From contig NZ_JBLFER010000004.1 in assembly GCF_047345145.1 (NCBI RefSeq), positions 62,001 through 126,000 of the forward strand: 64,000 nucleotides of DNA, read 5' to 3'. The position numbers and the translations under genes are program-made. Of the stretch, positions 1 through 8,810 are shown in pieces (the stretch's first letter is position 1; each line of letters opens with the position of its first letter). The notes under the pieces are model-generated. The model did no database searches. It was not told the DNA's origin and saw only the letters and a program-made list of their open reading frames with translations. Source of the DNA: Maribacter_C sp047345145. GTDB lineage: Bacteria; Bacteroidota; Bacteroidia; Flavobacteriales; Flavobacteriaceae.

Positions 1-636
1 GGTTATGCCAGGAAGACCCGGTGAACCAATATCTGTATCACCACCGATTTCTATAGGTGTACTTACATAGGTTTTAAAGAGCGGTGTTATCATTCCTGTA
101 GTACTTAATAACCAATTACTACCATCGGAACTATCTGCGTTAAGGTCACTTAAATAGATAGAAGAAGTACCATCATCTTCAGGCCAAGTTCCATCCGCTG
201 CATATGTGACTTGTTCAATTACATTTTCTTGAGATGTACTATCTCCTAAATACGATTCAAAACTATTCCATATTCCTATGGTATCACCTGAATTGTTTAA
301 AGAACTCCATCGTGTTACAGGAATTAGATTTACTGTACCCCAAGCTTGTTGAAAATCACTTTCAGATAGTTTTGAAGCGTTAAATAAAATGGCAGATTTT
401 CCAGAAAGGATATTTCCTGACGGGATATTAGCTTCACCGTAATCGGCACCACTATTGTCATCAATTACGTAACCACTTAAGTCAATAAGTTCCGTTCCAG
501 CATTATATACCTCTATCCATTCCCAAGAACTATCTGTATTACCCGGATTATACATAATTTCAGTAATCCTTAGATCTTGAGCAAATGTACCGACGGCGGC
601 ACAGAATAAAAAAGTTAAAAATGTAATTTGTTTCAT
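1..636 (-). CDS. Secreted lamin-tail-domain protein, C terminus outside window
   Basis: The frame stays open for 212 codons from an ATG at 636 to the window edge. Translation gives a clear signal peptide of about 20 residues ending FAQ, followed at once by DLRITEIMYNP and then SWEWIEVYN. This is the typical start of a lamin tail domain (LTD), a beta-sandwich often found in exported bacterial proteins with nucleases, CotH or T9SS sorting domains. Later residues (GTSSIYLSDLNADSSDG, then GSPGLPG) also match the end of an LTD. Such proteins are exported and usually multidomain, so the rest of the gene probably carries other modules. Its function cannot be read from this part. Confidence 0.8.
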   Translation of the reverse strand, partial: MKQITFLTFLFCAAVGTFAQDLRITEIMYNPGNTDSSWEWIEVYNAGTELIDLSGYVIDDNSGADYGEANIPSGNILSGKSAILFNASKLSESDFQQAWGTVNLIPVTRWSSLNNSGDTIGIWNSFESYLGDSTSQENVIEQVTYAADGTWPEDDGTSSIYLSDLNADSSDGSNWLLSTTGMITPLFKTYVSTPIEIGGDTDIGSPGLPGIT

Positions 637-857
637 AATTTCAAATTTTGCTTAAAGCAATTCAAATTAAAAAAGTAGTATTTTTCTTACTTTTAAATTA
701 ACGAGAAGCAATGCTCAATATTGTTCAAAATCAACTAGAGCCCATGCCATTTATCGAATTCTTGGTTTTTGAAAATCAAATAGATAGACTATTTTTAAAG
801 ATTTAGTTTATTTTGTAAATACAAGTGGAGCATTGCGACTTATATAAAAAATCAGAC

Positions 858-1361
858 ATGAGAAGAGCTTGTTACCTATTCGCCCTATTCAATTTATTTC
901 TTTTATCGAAGGGAAATGCTCAAGAAATGAATCCCGAAAAATTATCAGAATTAATTTCCCAAGTAGCTGATACCACTACGACCAATGGAAATGCCATTCA
1001 ATTTATGTACAAAGAAAGGCCTCTGATCTGCGTTTATGACGAAAATGCCAATCGCATGCGGATTATTTCGCCCATAATTGAAACTAAAGATTTAGAGGAA
1101 GAACAATTACTAAATATGTTGGTTGCAAACTTTCATTCCGCTTTAGATGTCAAGTACGCCTTGAGTGATGAAGTAATCTGGTCCGTATTTATTCATCCTT
1201 TAAAAGAGTTGGCAGATCATCAAGTATTGGACGCAATTGATCAAGTATATGCAGCTAGTGTTACTTTCGGAACTTCTTATTCTAGTACCACACTTGTTTT
1301 TCCAGGAAATTCGAAGAAAAAAGACAACCCGAAGGAGAAAAAATTAATTGAAAGGGGCTAG
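858..1361 (+). CDS. Small secreted protein, possibly YbjN-like fold
   Basis: The frame opens at 825, but the ATG at 858 begins a good signal peptide (MRRACYLFALFNLFLLSKGNAQ), so I place the start there. The mature part is about 145 residues. It has a charged C-terminal tail rich in Lys. The middle (LLNMLVANFHSALDVKYALSDEVIWSVFIHPLKEL) recalls the alpha/beta pattern of YbjN/CesT-like proteins, but this is impression only. No catalytic motif is visible. The gene is convergent with the acyltransferase at 1358 and overlaps it by 4 bases at the stop codons. Hypothetical exported or periplasmic protein. Confidence 0.7.
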   Translation: MRRACYLFALFNLFLLSKGNAQEMNPEKLSELISQVADTTTTNGNAIQFMYKERPLICVYDENANRMRIISPIIETKDLEEEQLLNMLVANFHSALDVKYALSDEVIWSVFIHPLKELADHQVLDAIDQVYAASVTFGTSYSSTTLVFPGNSKKKDNPKEKKLIERG

Positions 1362-1909
1362 AAACTATTCTTAGCTATTTTACCTTTTACACCTTTGTAA
1401 AAATCATAATATAGCTTGAAGTCGGCTTCTTTATCATCCGTAGTGTAATGTGGTTCTGAAACTTTGACTTGTTTATTACCATAATCAAAGGCAACCAAAA
1501 CAACTGGCACCTCGGCAGCTTTTGCAATATAATAGAAACCCGTTTTCCAAGTATCGACCTTCTTTCTCGTGCCTTCTGGAGCTAAGGTCAAACGAAATTT
1601 ATCCCTTTTAGCAAACAGTTCAGCCGTGGCACTTACCATATCATTGTTTTTGGTTCTATCCACCGGAGCTCCGCCAACCCATCTAAAAAACCATCCATAG
1701 GGAAATTTAAAAAGACTCTTTTTGCCAACCCAATTGATTTGTTCATTCCATACTCTGCGGATTACTAATCCTAAGAAAAAATCAATATTACTGGTATGGG
1801 GAACAGCTATAATGACACACTTTTTTATATGTGAGGGAAAATCACCAACAGTCTTCCAACCCATAATCTTAAAGTAAATAAATTTAGCAAGTGTATGCAT
1901 GTATTTCAA
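1358..1909 (-). CDS. 1-acylglycerol-3-phosphate acyltransferase-like protein (PlsC fold)
   Basis: At 183 residues this is a short member of the PlsC/LPLAT superfamily, which transfers acyl groups to glycerolipids at the inner membrane. The HX4D catalytic motif is seen as HTSNIDF near residue 38, and the substrate-binding block as APEGTRKK near residue 111. This subfamily is common in Bacteroidota and its acceptor is not established. It lies 67 bases downstream of kdnB on the same strand, so it may be the tail of the Kdo operon, which would fit a role in envelope lipid, but that link is inference. A second acyltransferase of another subfamily lies at 61264. Confidence 0.8.
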   Translation of the reverse strand: MKYMHTLAKFIYFKIMGWKTVGDFPSHIKKCVIIAVPHTSNIDFFLGLVIRRVWNEQINWVGKKSLFKFPYGWFFRWVGGAPVDRTKNNDMVSATAELFAKRDKFRLTLAPEGTRKKVDTWKTGFYYIAKAAEVPVVLVAFDYGNKQVKVSEPHYTTDDKEADFKLYYDFYKGVKGKIAKNSF

Positions 1910-1976
1910 TTACGGTACTTTGTTAAATACTTATAAGTTATTTAACAAAGTATTCTATGCTTAATAAAAGAATGGG

Positions 1977-3104
1977 TTATATCTTTTCGTAGATTGATCT
2001 CAGTTTTTCAGGAGTAATGGTTTTTCTCCAGTCCTTTCCCAAGGCATTTTCCCAAAGTGGCTCCATTCCCATAGCCACCTCAATCATGGTATCAAATTCC
2101 TGATCGCTCAGATTTTTACAGATTCCGATAGGTAAAACAATACCCTGCTTTTCTCTCATTTCGTTAAAGAGTTTTACCCCTTCTGGATAAAATTCCTCTA
2201 GATACTGAAAAACCAGACAGTTGCCAATGCCGTGTTTCACACCAAGCAAATACCCCAAACCATAACTCATGGCATGTGCCACACCCACCTGAGAATAGGC
2301 AATACTCATTCCGCCATGCCAAGAAGCCATCATCAACTTATCACGTGAATCTTCAGGAGATAACTCCCCCAAATAAACCTCTTTACAAAGTTCAAGTGCC
2401 TTTTCGCCATAGCTTTGGCTAAACGCATTTAAATAGGTTCCGTTGAGAGATTCTATACAGTGAATAAAGCAATCCATTCCTGTATAAAACCACTGTTCTT
2501 TTGAAACACCTTGAATTAAATCAGGATCTAAAACAACCTGATCAAATGTGGTATAATCAGAATTAATACCCAATTTTTTTTCAGGACCTAGGAGTACCGT
2601 TGTTCTAGAAACTTCTGCTCCGGTGCCGCTAATAGTAGGTATTCCTACATGGTATATGGAAGGTTTTTGAACCAGATCCCAGCCTTGATATGCCGCTGAA
2701 CTACCTTTGTTGGTGAGCATTATAGCCACCGCTTTCGCTAGGTCTAATAAAGTACCACCACCAATACCGACAATTCCTGAAGGAAGTTCTTCATATCCAT
2801 TTCGAATCTTTTGCACCAAAGCATCTACTTGAGAAGTCTTTGGTTCTTCTTCAGCCGAAACAAAAATAATCTGATCATTAAAGATGAGAGGTATTCTTTC
2901 AATCAACTTAGTACCCTCAAATACATCATCTACCAAAAAGATGAATGGAGCTTCTGAATGCTTCCTTTTTGGCAACAAGATTTCACCCAATTGATTGAAA
3001 CTGCCTTGCCCGAAAACCACACGTGGTACCATCGGAAAATTTCTATATGTATCCGTTTTTGAACCCATTATCTTACTAACCCCTATCTCTTTTTTAACAT
3101 CCAT
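1977..3104 (-). CDS. kdnB: 3-deoxy-alpha-D-manno-octulosonate 8-oxidase (KdnB), iron-type alcohol dehydrogenase
   Basis: This 375-residue protein belongs to the group III iron-containing alcohol dehydrogenase fold. The nucleotide-binding GGGT lies at residues 115-118, and the likely metal ligands are Asp211, His215, His277 and His291. The stretches GWDLVQKPSIYHVGIPTISG and WFYTGMDCFIHCIESLNGTY resemble what I recall of Shewanella KdnB, which oxidises C8 of Kdo so that KdnA can aminate it to Kdo8N. The neighbouring HAD phosphatase and kdsB support action on Kdo. No kdnA-like aminotransferase is in the window. The first 20 residues extend beyond the Shewanella start, so an internal Met (residue 13 or 25) is possible. 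Confidence 0.82.
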   Translation of the reverse strand: MDVKKEIGVSKIMGSKTDTYRNFPMVPRVVFGQGSFNQLGEILLPKRKHSEAPFIFLVDDVFEGTKLIERIPLIFNDQIIFVSAEEEPKTSQVDALVQKIRNGYEELPSGIVGIGGGTLLDLAKAVAIMLTNKGSSAAYQGWDLVQKPSIYHVGIPTISGTGAEVSRTTVLLGPEKKLGINSDYTTFDQVVLDPDLIQGVSKEQWFYTGMDCFIHCIESLNGTYLNAFSQSYGEKALELCKEVYLGELSPEDSRDKLMMASWHGGMSIAYSQVGVAHAMSYGLGYLLGVKHGIGNCLVFQYLEEFYPEGVKLFNEMREKQGIVLPIGICKNLSDQEFDTMIEVAMGMEPLWENALGKDWRKTITPEKLRSIYEKI

Positions 3105-3113
3105 AATTCAAAA

Positions 3114-3812
3114 TCACAAATACTTTAGAATATCTGTCAACCTATTAATTTTTAGATACTTAACATCTTCATCTTCAATAGCCACTTCTTCATGTTGCCA
3201 TGTGGTATGAAAAGGAACATGTACAGCCTGCGCGCCAATATTTATTAGGGGAAGCACGTCAGACTTCAGTGAGTTCCCAATCATTAAGAACTCACTCACA
3301 TTTATCTCTAAATGATCGAGCAAATTTAAATAGTTTTCTTCTTTCTTATCACTTAATACCTCAACGTGATGAAAATATTTTGACAATCCTGATCGCTCAA
3401 TTTTTCGTTCCTGATCTAATAAATCGCCTTTAGTCAATACAATCAAACGATATCTATCACTCAACATTTCCAGCACTTCGTTTACCCCTTCAAGCAGTTC
3501 TACAGGATGCGAAATCATCTTTTTACCAAGATTCAACAATTTGGTTATCGTTGCTTGCGAGACCGTATTATTCGAAATATCAAGAGCTGACTCCACCATA
3601 GATAACATAAAACCCTTAATACCATAACCATATAGTTCGAGATTTTTCATTTCCATTTTAAACAATTCTTGATCAATTTTGTTTTTAGTTTCAAAACCAT
3701 CTAACAAACTTGCAAACTGTTCTTCTGCATCCCTAAAATAGGTTTCATTAACCCATAGGGTATCATCAGCATCAAAACCGACGACTTTTATGGCACTATA
3801 ATCTACCTCCAT
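3114..3812 (-). CDS. HAD-family hydrolase
   Basis: This 232-residue protein has the HAD motif I DxDxT as FDADDTL, with nucleophile Asp14 and acid/base Asp16. Motif II is LTKG (residues 126-129) and motif IV is MIGNSLKSD, followed by an alpha-helical cap. It looks like the YjjG/2-haloacid dehalogenase-like group, which acts on small phosphorylated substrates. It overlaps the end of kdsB by 10 bases and is followed by kdnB after 9 bases, so it is cotranscribed with Kdo genes. It is not a typical KdsC (shorter, capless, tetrameric), so calling it the Kdo-8-phosphate phosphatase would be speculation. Confidence 0.8.
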   Translation of the reverse strand: MEVDYSAIKVVGFDADDTLWVNETYFRDAEEQFASLLDGFETKNKIDQELFKMEMKNLELYGYGIKGFMLSMVESALDISNNTVSQATITKLLNLGKKMISHPVELLEGVNEVLEMLSDRYRLIVLTKGDLLDQERKIERSGLSKYFHHVEVLSDKKEENYLNLLDHLEINVSEFLMIGNSLKSDVLPLINIGAQAVHVPFHTTWQHEEVAIEDEDVKYLKINRLTDILKYL

Positions 3813-4531
3813 GCTTCTTGCGCGCGCTTTAAATCTTCGGGAGTATCTATTTCAATTCCACTCACAGTAGTTTCTACCATTTTAATTTTTTTACCGTATT
3901 CTAAATAACGGATGGCTTCTATTTTCTCGGTTGCTTCTAGTTTGAGCATAGGTAAACGTTGAAAATCCATTAGGGCACGTTTCCGAAAAGCGTAGATTCC
4001 CTTGTGTTTAAAATACACTTGTTCAATATCCGTTGCTCTCGGATAAGGAATTGGAGATCGCGAAAAATACAGGGCAAAATTGCGATTATCAACAATAACT
4101 TTTACAGTGTTTGGATTCGCTATTTCATCTCGATCTGTTATTCTAACCATTAAAGAAGCTAAATCAATTTCTTCTTCAATGTCACTTCTAAAAACCTCAA
4201 GAACTCCGGTCAAACTTTCCTTATCAGTGAAAGGTTCATCTCCTTGAACATTTACAATGATATCAACATCCATATTCTCTACTGCCTCGGCAATACGATC
4301 GCTGCCACAGTCATGTTCTTTAATACTCATAATAGCTTTTCCTCCAGCGCTTACAATCGTATCGAAAATTACTGAACTATCAGTAACCACATATACCTCA
4401 TCAAACAGTTGGGTATTGATGGCTGCCTCATACGTGCGAAGAATAACGGGCTTGCCCGACAGGTCTTGCATCAATTTTGCAGGAAATCTTGATGCCGCGT
4501 AACGCGCGGGTATCATCGCTATTATTTTCAC
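3803..4531 (-). CDS. kdsB: 3-deoxy-manno-octulosonate cytidylyltransferase (KdsB)
   Basis: KdsB makes CMP-Kdo from CTP and Kdo for the lipopolysaccharide inner core. The 242-residue length is normal for the family. Diagnostic blocks are IPARYAASRFPAKLM near the N terminus (nucleotide binding), HDCGSDRIAEA, and NVQGDEPF with the Mg-binding Asp. The start is GTG at 4531, since the protein then begins MKIIAMIPARY exactly as in the family. It lies 19 bases after the DUF4126 gene and overlaps the HAD gene. In Shewanella the KdsB encoded beside kdnAB prefers the amino sugar Kdo8N, so the true substrate here is an open question. Confidence 0.95.
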   Translation of the reverse strand: MKIIAMIPARYAASRFPAKLMQDLSGKPVILRTYEAAINTQLFDEVYVVTDSSVIFDTIVSAGGKAIMSIKEHDCGSDRIAEAVENMDVDIIVNVQGDEPFTDKESLTGVLEVFRSDIEEEIDLASLMVRITDRDEIANPNTVKVIVDNRNFALYFSRSPIPYPRATDIEQVYFKHKGIYAFRKRALMDFQRLPMLKLEATEKIEAIRYLEYGKKIKMVETTVSGIEIDTPEDLKRAQEAWR

Positions 4532-4550
4532 TATTTCTTGGGATTAGTTT

Positions 4551-5120
4551 TTAAGTTTTAGCCCTCGGTCTTAGCTTTCTGTATATTCTAAATATGATAA
4601 ACAAAATTATGATCACTAATACGGCGGCTATTGCGGGTGCAAAAATTGACGCAGTAGTTACCGCAATTGCTGTTCCTGTTTCCACCGTCGAAACTATGGG
4701 ATTACCTATACCACCAGTAGTCGCTGTAGAAGCCAATCTACCGGCTGCCCCAGCTCCTTTAATCGCTGTCGCCGTGCCTCCCCCTGCAATTATCGCCAAT
4801 GACCAAGTAACCACAGGATCTAATCCTGCGACCGTACTGACCATCACCGCCGTACCTGCAATAGCGGCTAAAGGAACAGCCATGCTATCTAAAACATTAT
4901 CTACCCATGGAATAAAATAGGCAAAAACTTCAATTACTGTAGCAACCCCTAAAGTGATCACAGCGGCTAAACTTCCGATCCATTGCCAACTATCATTGAG
5001 TTCCCAAACATTAAAATAAGATGCTAGACTCAAGGCAAATAAGGGTAAGAATACCCGAAAACCCACAGAAGCTGCTAAACCTATTCCTAAAAATATACTG
5101 ATTACTGTTTCAGATGTCAT
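4551..5120 (-). CDS. DUF4126 domain membrane protein
   Basis: The 189 residues hold about five hydrophobic segments. Glycine- and alanine-rich stretches (AASVGFRVFLPLFALSLA, IKGAGAAGRLASTATTGG) match the DUF4126 family of small inner-membrane proteins of unknown function. The C terminus is basic (RIYRKLRPRAKT) and probably cytoplasmic. It is the first gene of the leftward run into kdsB, HAD and kdnB with only 19 bases before kdsB, so it may be cotranscribed with Kdo genes. Nothing in the sequence points to a substrate. Confidence 0.8.
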   Translation of the reverse strand: MTSETVISIFLGIGLAASVGFRVFLPLFALSLASYFNVWELNDSWQWIGSLAAVITLGVATVIEVFAYFIPWVDNVLDSMAVPLAAIAGTAVMVSTVAGLDPVVTWSLAIIAGGGTATAIKGAGAAGRLASTATTGGIGNPIVSTVETGTAIAVTTASIFAPAIAAVLVIIILFIIFRIYRKLRPRAKT

Positions 5121-5234
5121 TGTGTACTATTAATTTTTGATTTCAAATGCTAGATATTGCCATTTTTGTTACCCAAAATTCATTCATGAACTATACCTAC
5201 GACTTTGTAAATCAAATATCAAACCAAATTTAAC

Positions 5235-6674
5235 TTATTCCCCATCAAGAAAAAAATCGTTCTTAAATCCGATTAAGTAAAGTTGTTTTTTAGCACGTGT
5301 GACAGCGGTATATAGCCATCGCAAATATTCTTTATCAACCCCATTTGGCAGATAGGGTTGCTCAACGAAAACTGTATCCCATTGCCCTCCTTGAGATTTA
5401 TGACAAGTAATTGCATATGAGAATTTTACCTGCAATGCATTGAAGTATTTATTTCCTTTTACACCAAGAAATTTTTTGTATTTTGATTTCTCATCTTGAT
5501 AGTCCTCCATTACATTCTGATAGAGTCGATTTCCATCTTCATAAGATAAAGACGGGGTCACAGCTTGAATTGTATCTAGAAGTAAAACCGTTTCAAAAGG
5601 TTTCATGTTAGGGTAATCAACCATTTGAACTTTTACCTCGGCAAACTTAAAAGAATAGAGTTCTTTAATTGCAAAGATTTCCAGTACCTCTATGATATCC
5701 CCGTTAGCAATAAACCCAGCCTCTGATTTCGTATCTAGCCAAAAGTAATTGTTCTTGACCACCATCATAAAATCTCCTACCGCAATCTCATTCTCCAAAT
5801 ACAATATGCGACTGCGTATGTTTTCATTATACAGATTTGCCCGTTTGTTAGAGCGAACAATAAAAGAAGTTTCCTCTTTCCCATTTTCGGAATATGAGTT
5901 ATCAATGGCATCTAGAATTTCTTGTCCTTCAATCAAACGGACGATATCTTTAAACGGACTCACATTAAACTGAAAAGCTTCAAAAAATTCACTTTGCAAC
6001 TGTTCTCTTAACATTGTAGCGTTGACTAAGATTCCAGAGTCCTCTGCTTGCCGAACCACTTCATCCAACTCCAATCGAACTACCTCTTTATTATAGTTCA
6101 ACTCTAGTTTATCGGCATCAAGAGCAGGACTCAAATTTAAATGCACAGGTGGTAATTGCGCAGTATCTCCGATGAGAATCAACTTGCAATTGTGTCCTGA
6201 ATAAATAAACATCAAGAGGTCGTCTAATAAAGAGCCATTTTCAAAAAGTTTGGAATCTGCTGGTGTATCAGGAATCATAGATGCCTCATCTACAATAAAA
6301 ACAGTGTTGCGATGTTTATTGGGCGCTAAGACAAACTGAACTCCGCCTCCACTTTGTTTCTTGGGAAAATATATTTTTCTGTGGATTGTGAATGCCGCCG
6401 TTTTGGAATAATTAGACATCACTTTCGCTGCTCTTCCGGTTGGAGCCATCAAAACGGCTTTCATTGTAGTTTGCCATAAACTATTTACCAGAGTACCGAC
6501 AAGCGTTGTTTTTCCTGTACCAGCAAAACCTTTTAACAAAAAAATGGCATCCTTTTTGGTGCTTAAAATGTAGGTAGATAATTTCTGTAAAGCAACCGAC
6601 TGCTTCAAGGTAGGTTCGTGTGGAAACTTATCCTTTAAAATAGTGTAAAATGAAGCGTCTGTACGGGTTTTCAT
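5235..6674 (-). CDS. RecD-like ATP-dependent DNA helicase (SF1B)
   Basis: Walker A is GFAGTGKTT, Walker B is VDEASMIPD, motif III is LIGDTAQLPPV, and the C-terminal UvrD_C_2 block is ITCHKSQGGQWDTVFVE followed by AVTRAKKQLYLIG. Together these define a stand-alone RecD/Pif1-like 5'-3' helicase, about 479 residues, acting on DNA in the cytoplasm. The frame extends to an ATG at 6752, but that would lie across the promoter of the divergent gene at 6778. The ATG at 6674 (MKTRTDASFY) precedes the conserved domain directly, so I prefer it. No RecB or RecC gene is nearby, so it is not part of a RecBCD complex here. Confidence 0.88.
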   Translation of the reverse strand: MKTRTDASFYTILKDKFPHEPTLKQSVALQKLSTYILSTKKDAIFLLKGFAGTGKTTLVGTLVNSLWQTTMKAVLMAPTGRAAKVMSNYSKTAAFTIHRKIYFPKKQSGGGVQFVLAPNKHRNTVFIVDEASMIPDTPADSKLFENGSLLDDLLMFIYSGHNCKLILIGDTAQLPPVHLNLSPALDADKLELNYNKEVVRLELDEVVRQAEDSGILVNATMLREQLQSEFFEAFQFNVSPFKDIVRLIEGQEILDAIDNSYSENGKEETSFIVRSNKRANLYNENIRSRILYLENEIAVGDFMMVVKNNYFWLDTKSEAGFIANGDIIEVLEIFAIKELYSFKFAEVKVQMVDYPNMKPFETVLLLDTIQAVTPSLSYEDGNRLYQNVMEDYQDEKSKYKKFLGVKGNKYFNALQVKFSYAITCHKSQGGQWDTVFVEQPYLPNGVDKEYLRWLYTAVTRAKKQLYLIGFKNDFFLDGE

Positions 6675-6713
6675 AGGGCTGCTAAGATAATCAGGATTTT
6701 TAGTAGAAAAACT

Positions 6714-6742
6714 TTTGCGATTGAAAAAAAAATGTAAATTTG
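6714..6742 (+). promoter_or_regulatory. Bacteroidota-type promoter for the 6778 operon
   Basis: TTTG at 6714-6717 and TAAATTTG at 6735-6742 are separated by 17 bases and match the -33 and -7 boxes of the Bacteroidota housekeeping sigma factor. The expected start of transcription is near 6749, leaving a leader of about 29 bases before the ATG at 6778. Confidence 0.6.
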
Positions 6743-6777
6743 CTACAACCACTAAATTTTAATTAACACGAAACGAA

Positions 6778-7425
6778 ATGAAGACCGGAATTCAAATATT
6801 ACTTTGGTTAGTTTGCGGAGTATTGGCTTATTTAATATACAACTCCATAACAGGACCAATAAGATTTCAAGAAGTAAAAGAAGAGCGTTTTGCTAAAGTT
6901 ATTTCGGTAATGAAAGATATTAAACTTTCTCAAGAAGCTCATAAAAGTGTGAGAGGTCAGTATGCGGGTACTTTTAAAACTCTAATAGATTTCGTTGATA
7001 AAGCTGAATACACTATCACTACACAAAAAGATTCTTCTTTTATGCGTTTCAACAAAGCTTTCGGAATCGACATGCCTGTCGATACTGTTATCATTGATAC
7101 TCTAGGAACACGGGCGGTTAGAGATTCACTTTTCAAGAAAGACGATCGATTTAAAAACATGATGAATGTTCCTGGAGTGCCAGGAAAGACTTTTGAAATG
7201 AAAGCTGCAATTATAGATAAAGGCGGTTACAAAGCTCCTGTTTACGAAGTAAAAGTTGCTAAATCTGATATTTTGGCAGACCAACCAAAAGATCTTTTAT
7301 CTAGAGAAAATGCTCAAGTAAGTGTTGAAGAAGTAAACGGGCCATTTATTACTGTTGGTTCTCTAGATCAAGTTAGCACAAGCGGTAACTGGCCTGCGAT
7401 TTATGACAGAAAAAGTGTCCAATAA
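6778..7425 (+). CDS. Membrane-anchored pilin-like protein of unknown function
   Basis: This 215-residue protein has one N-terminal transmembrane helix (residues about 5-22) and then RFAKVISVMKDIKLSQEAHKSVRGQYAGTFKTLIDFV. That pattern of a hydrophobic helix continuing into an amphipathic one, followed by a G-x-Y block, recalls type II pseudopilins such as GspG. There is no prepilin peptidase site, however, so the likeness may be structural only. It is first in a tight rightward operon; its 3' end overlaps the DUF3822 gene by 23 bases, followed by rsmD. From memory this gene order recurs in Bacteroidota, which suggests a conserved but undefined role. Confidence 0.75.
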   Translation: MKTGIQILLWLVCGVLAYLIYNSITGPIRFQEVKEERFAKVISVMKDIKLSQEAHKSVRGQYAGTFKTLIDFVDKAEYTITTQKDSSFMRFNKAFGIDMPVDTVIIDTLGTRAVRDSLFKKDDRFKNMMNVPGVPGKTFEMKAAIIDKGGYKAPVYEVKVAKSDILADQPKDLLSRENAQVSVEEVNGPFITVGSLDQVSTSGNWPAIYDRKSVQ

Positions 7426-8233
7426 CGAGATCACAGATATTTCTACTGAATTTAATAAACTGTCCATTCAAGTTAGCTTGAATGGACTTTCTTTTTGCAT
7501 TCTAGATACGGTTGGTCATACCGTAATAAGTTCAGATCGTATTGTTTTTGAAAAAGAGCGAACACCTTACGGACTTCAAAAAGGCTTAGTTGCTCTTTTT
7601 AAAAAGCATAAAATTGAACAGCAGCGCTTTTCAGAGATTATAGTAGTTCACCGCAATAAGCTATTTAGTTTGGTGCCTAAATCGTTGTTTGACGAAAATG
7701 AAATGCCCAACTATCTGAAATTCAATACCAAAATATTGGCAAATGATCACCTTGCTTATGATGAGGTCGAGAATCACGATATGATTACGGTTTACGTGCC
7801 CTTTGTCAATGTGAACAATTACATTTATGAGCTTTTTGGAGAATTCACTTATAAACATAGTGGCACTGTAATGGTTGAGTCTTTGCTTACTGGTCAGAAT
7901 ATTCCCAAAGACCCTACTTGTTATGTTCATGTAGCAGATCGACAAATGGAAGTTACAGTAATTAGCCAAAAGAAATTACTACTTTATAACAGCTTTGATT
8001 TTATAACTAAAGAAGATTTTATCTATTACTTATTGTTTACCCTTGAGCAGTTAGAACTTGATACAGAAACCACCAAACTCAAACTTTTTGGTGCCATAGA
8101 GGAAGAAGATGCTATCTATAAAATATGCTATGAGTATGTCAAAGACATTTCTATAATGGTACCCTCTATTTCTTCTTATCCGATGGATTTAGAAAAAGAC
8201 GCTATTGACTTTACCGTTTTAAAGACCTTATAA
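7403..8233 (+). CDS. DUF3822 family protein
   Basis: The 276 residues match the DUF3822 family, found almost only in Bacteroidota and usually just before rsmD, as here. The N-terminal half (LSIQVSLNGLSFCILD, then IVVHRNKLFSLVPKSLF) and the central block YVHVADRQMEVTVISQKKLLLYNSF suggest an actin-like ATPase (ASKHA) fold, although no ATP-binding phosphate loop is clear. The gene overlaps the previous one by 23 bases, and its TAA shares one base with the ATG of rsmD, which implies translational coupling. Function unknown. Confidence 0.85.
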   Translation: MTEKVSNNEITDISTEFNKLSIQVSLNGLSFCILDTVGHTVISSDRIVFEKERTPYGLQKGLVALFKKHKIEQQRFSEIIVVHRNKLFSLVPKSLFDENEMPNYLKFNTKILANDHLAYDEVENHDMITVYVPFVNVNNYIYELFGEFTYKHSGTVMVESLLTGQNIPKDPTCYVHVADRQMEVTVISQKKLLLYNSFDFITKEDFIYYLLFTLEQLELDTETTKLKLFGAIEEEDAIYKICYEYVKDISIMVPSISSYPMDLEKDAIDFTVLKTL

Positions 8234-8772
8234 TGCGTATCATTTCAGGAAAATATAAGAGTAGGCGTATTGCAGCTCCAAATAAACTACCAGTACGACC
8301 TACAACTGATATGGCAAAGGAAGCTCTCTTCAATATATTGAACAATAATTACTACTTCGATGAAATTGCTGTTTTAGACCTTTTTTCTGGTACTGGCAAT
8401 ATTAGCTATGAATTTGCTTCCCGAGGTTGTGAAAAAATTACTGCTGTAGATGGTGATTATGGTTGTGTCCAATTTATAAATAAGACGGCAACTGAACTTG
8501 ATTTAAATATTAGTGCATTTAAAAGTGATGTGTTTTCTTTTTTAGAAAAAACCGCTTTAAAATCCGACATTATATTTGCTGATCCCCCTTACGATTTAGC
8601 TATAGAAAGTTTTGAAAAAATTCCAGAGTTGGTGTTTAAAAATGATTTGCTATCAAAAGATGGACTTTTAATCATTGAGCACGCAAAGCAAACAGATCTT
8701 TCGCATATGGATCATTTTTCAAAGAAACGAAAATATGGCGGTAGTGTTTTTAGCTTTTTTGAGCTAGCTTAA
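8233..8772 (+). CDS. rsmD: 16S rRNA (guanine(966)-N(2))-methyltransferase (RsmD)
   Basis: RsmD methylates G966 of 16S rRNA during 30S assembly, using S-adenosylmethionine. The protein is 179 residues, normal length. It begins MRIISGKYKSRRI, has PVRPTTDMAKEALFNIL, the SAM-binding loop LDLFSGTGNISYE, and the catalytic DPPY as FADPPYDL. The start overlaps the DUF3822 stop (TAATG), so translation is probably coupled. Confidence 0.95.
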   Translation: MRIISGKYKSRRIAAPNKLPVRPTTDMAKEALFNILNNNYYFDEIAVLDLFSGTGNISYEFASRGCEKITAVDGDYGCVQFINKTATELDLNISAFKSDVFSFLEKTALKSDIIFADPPYDLAIESFEKIPELVFKNDLLSKDGLLIIEHAKQTDLSHMDHFSKKRKYGGSVFSFFELA

Positions 8773-8810
8773 ACCATTTTCAGAAGCTCTCTTTTTTAAT
8801 AGAATTATCT

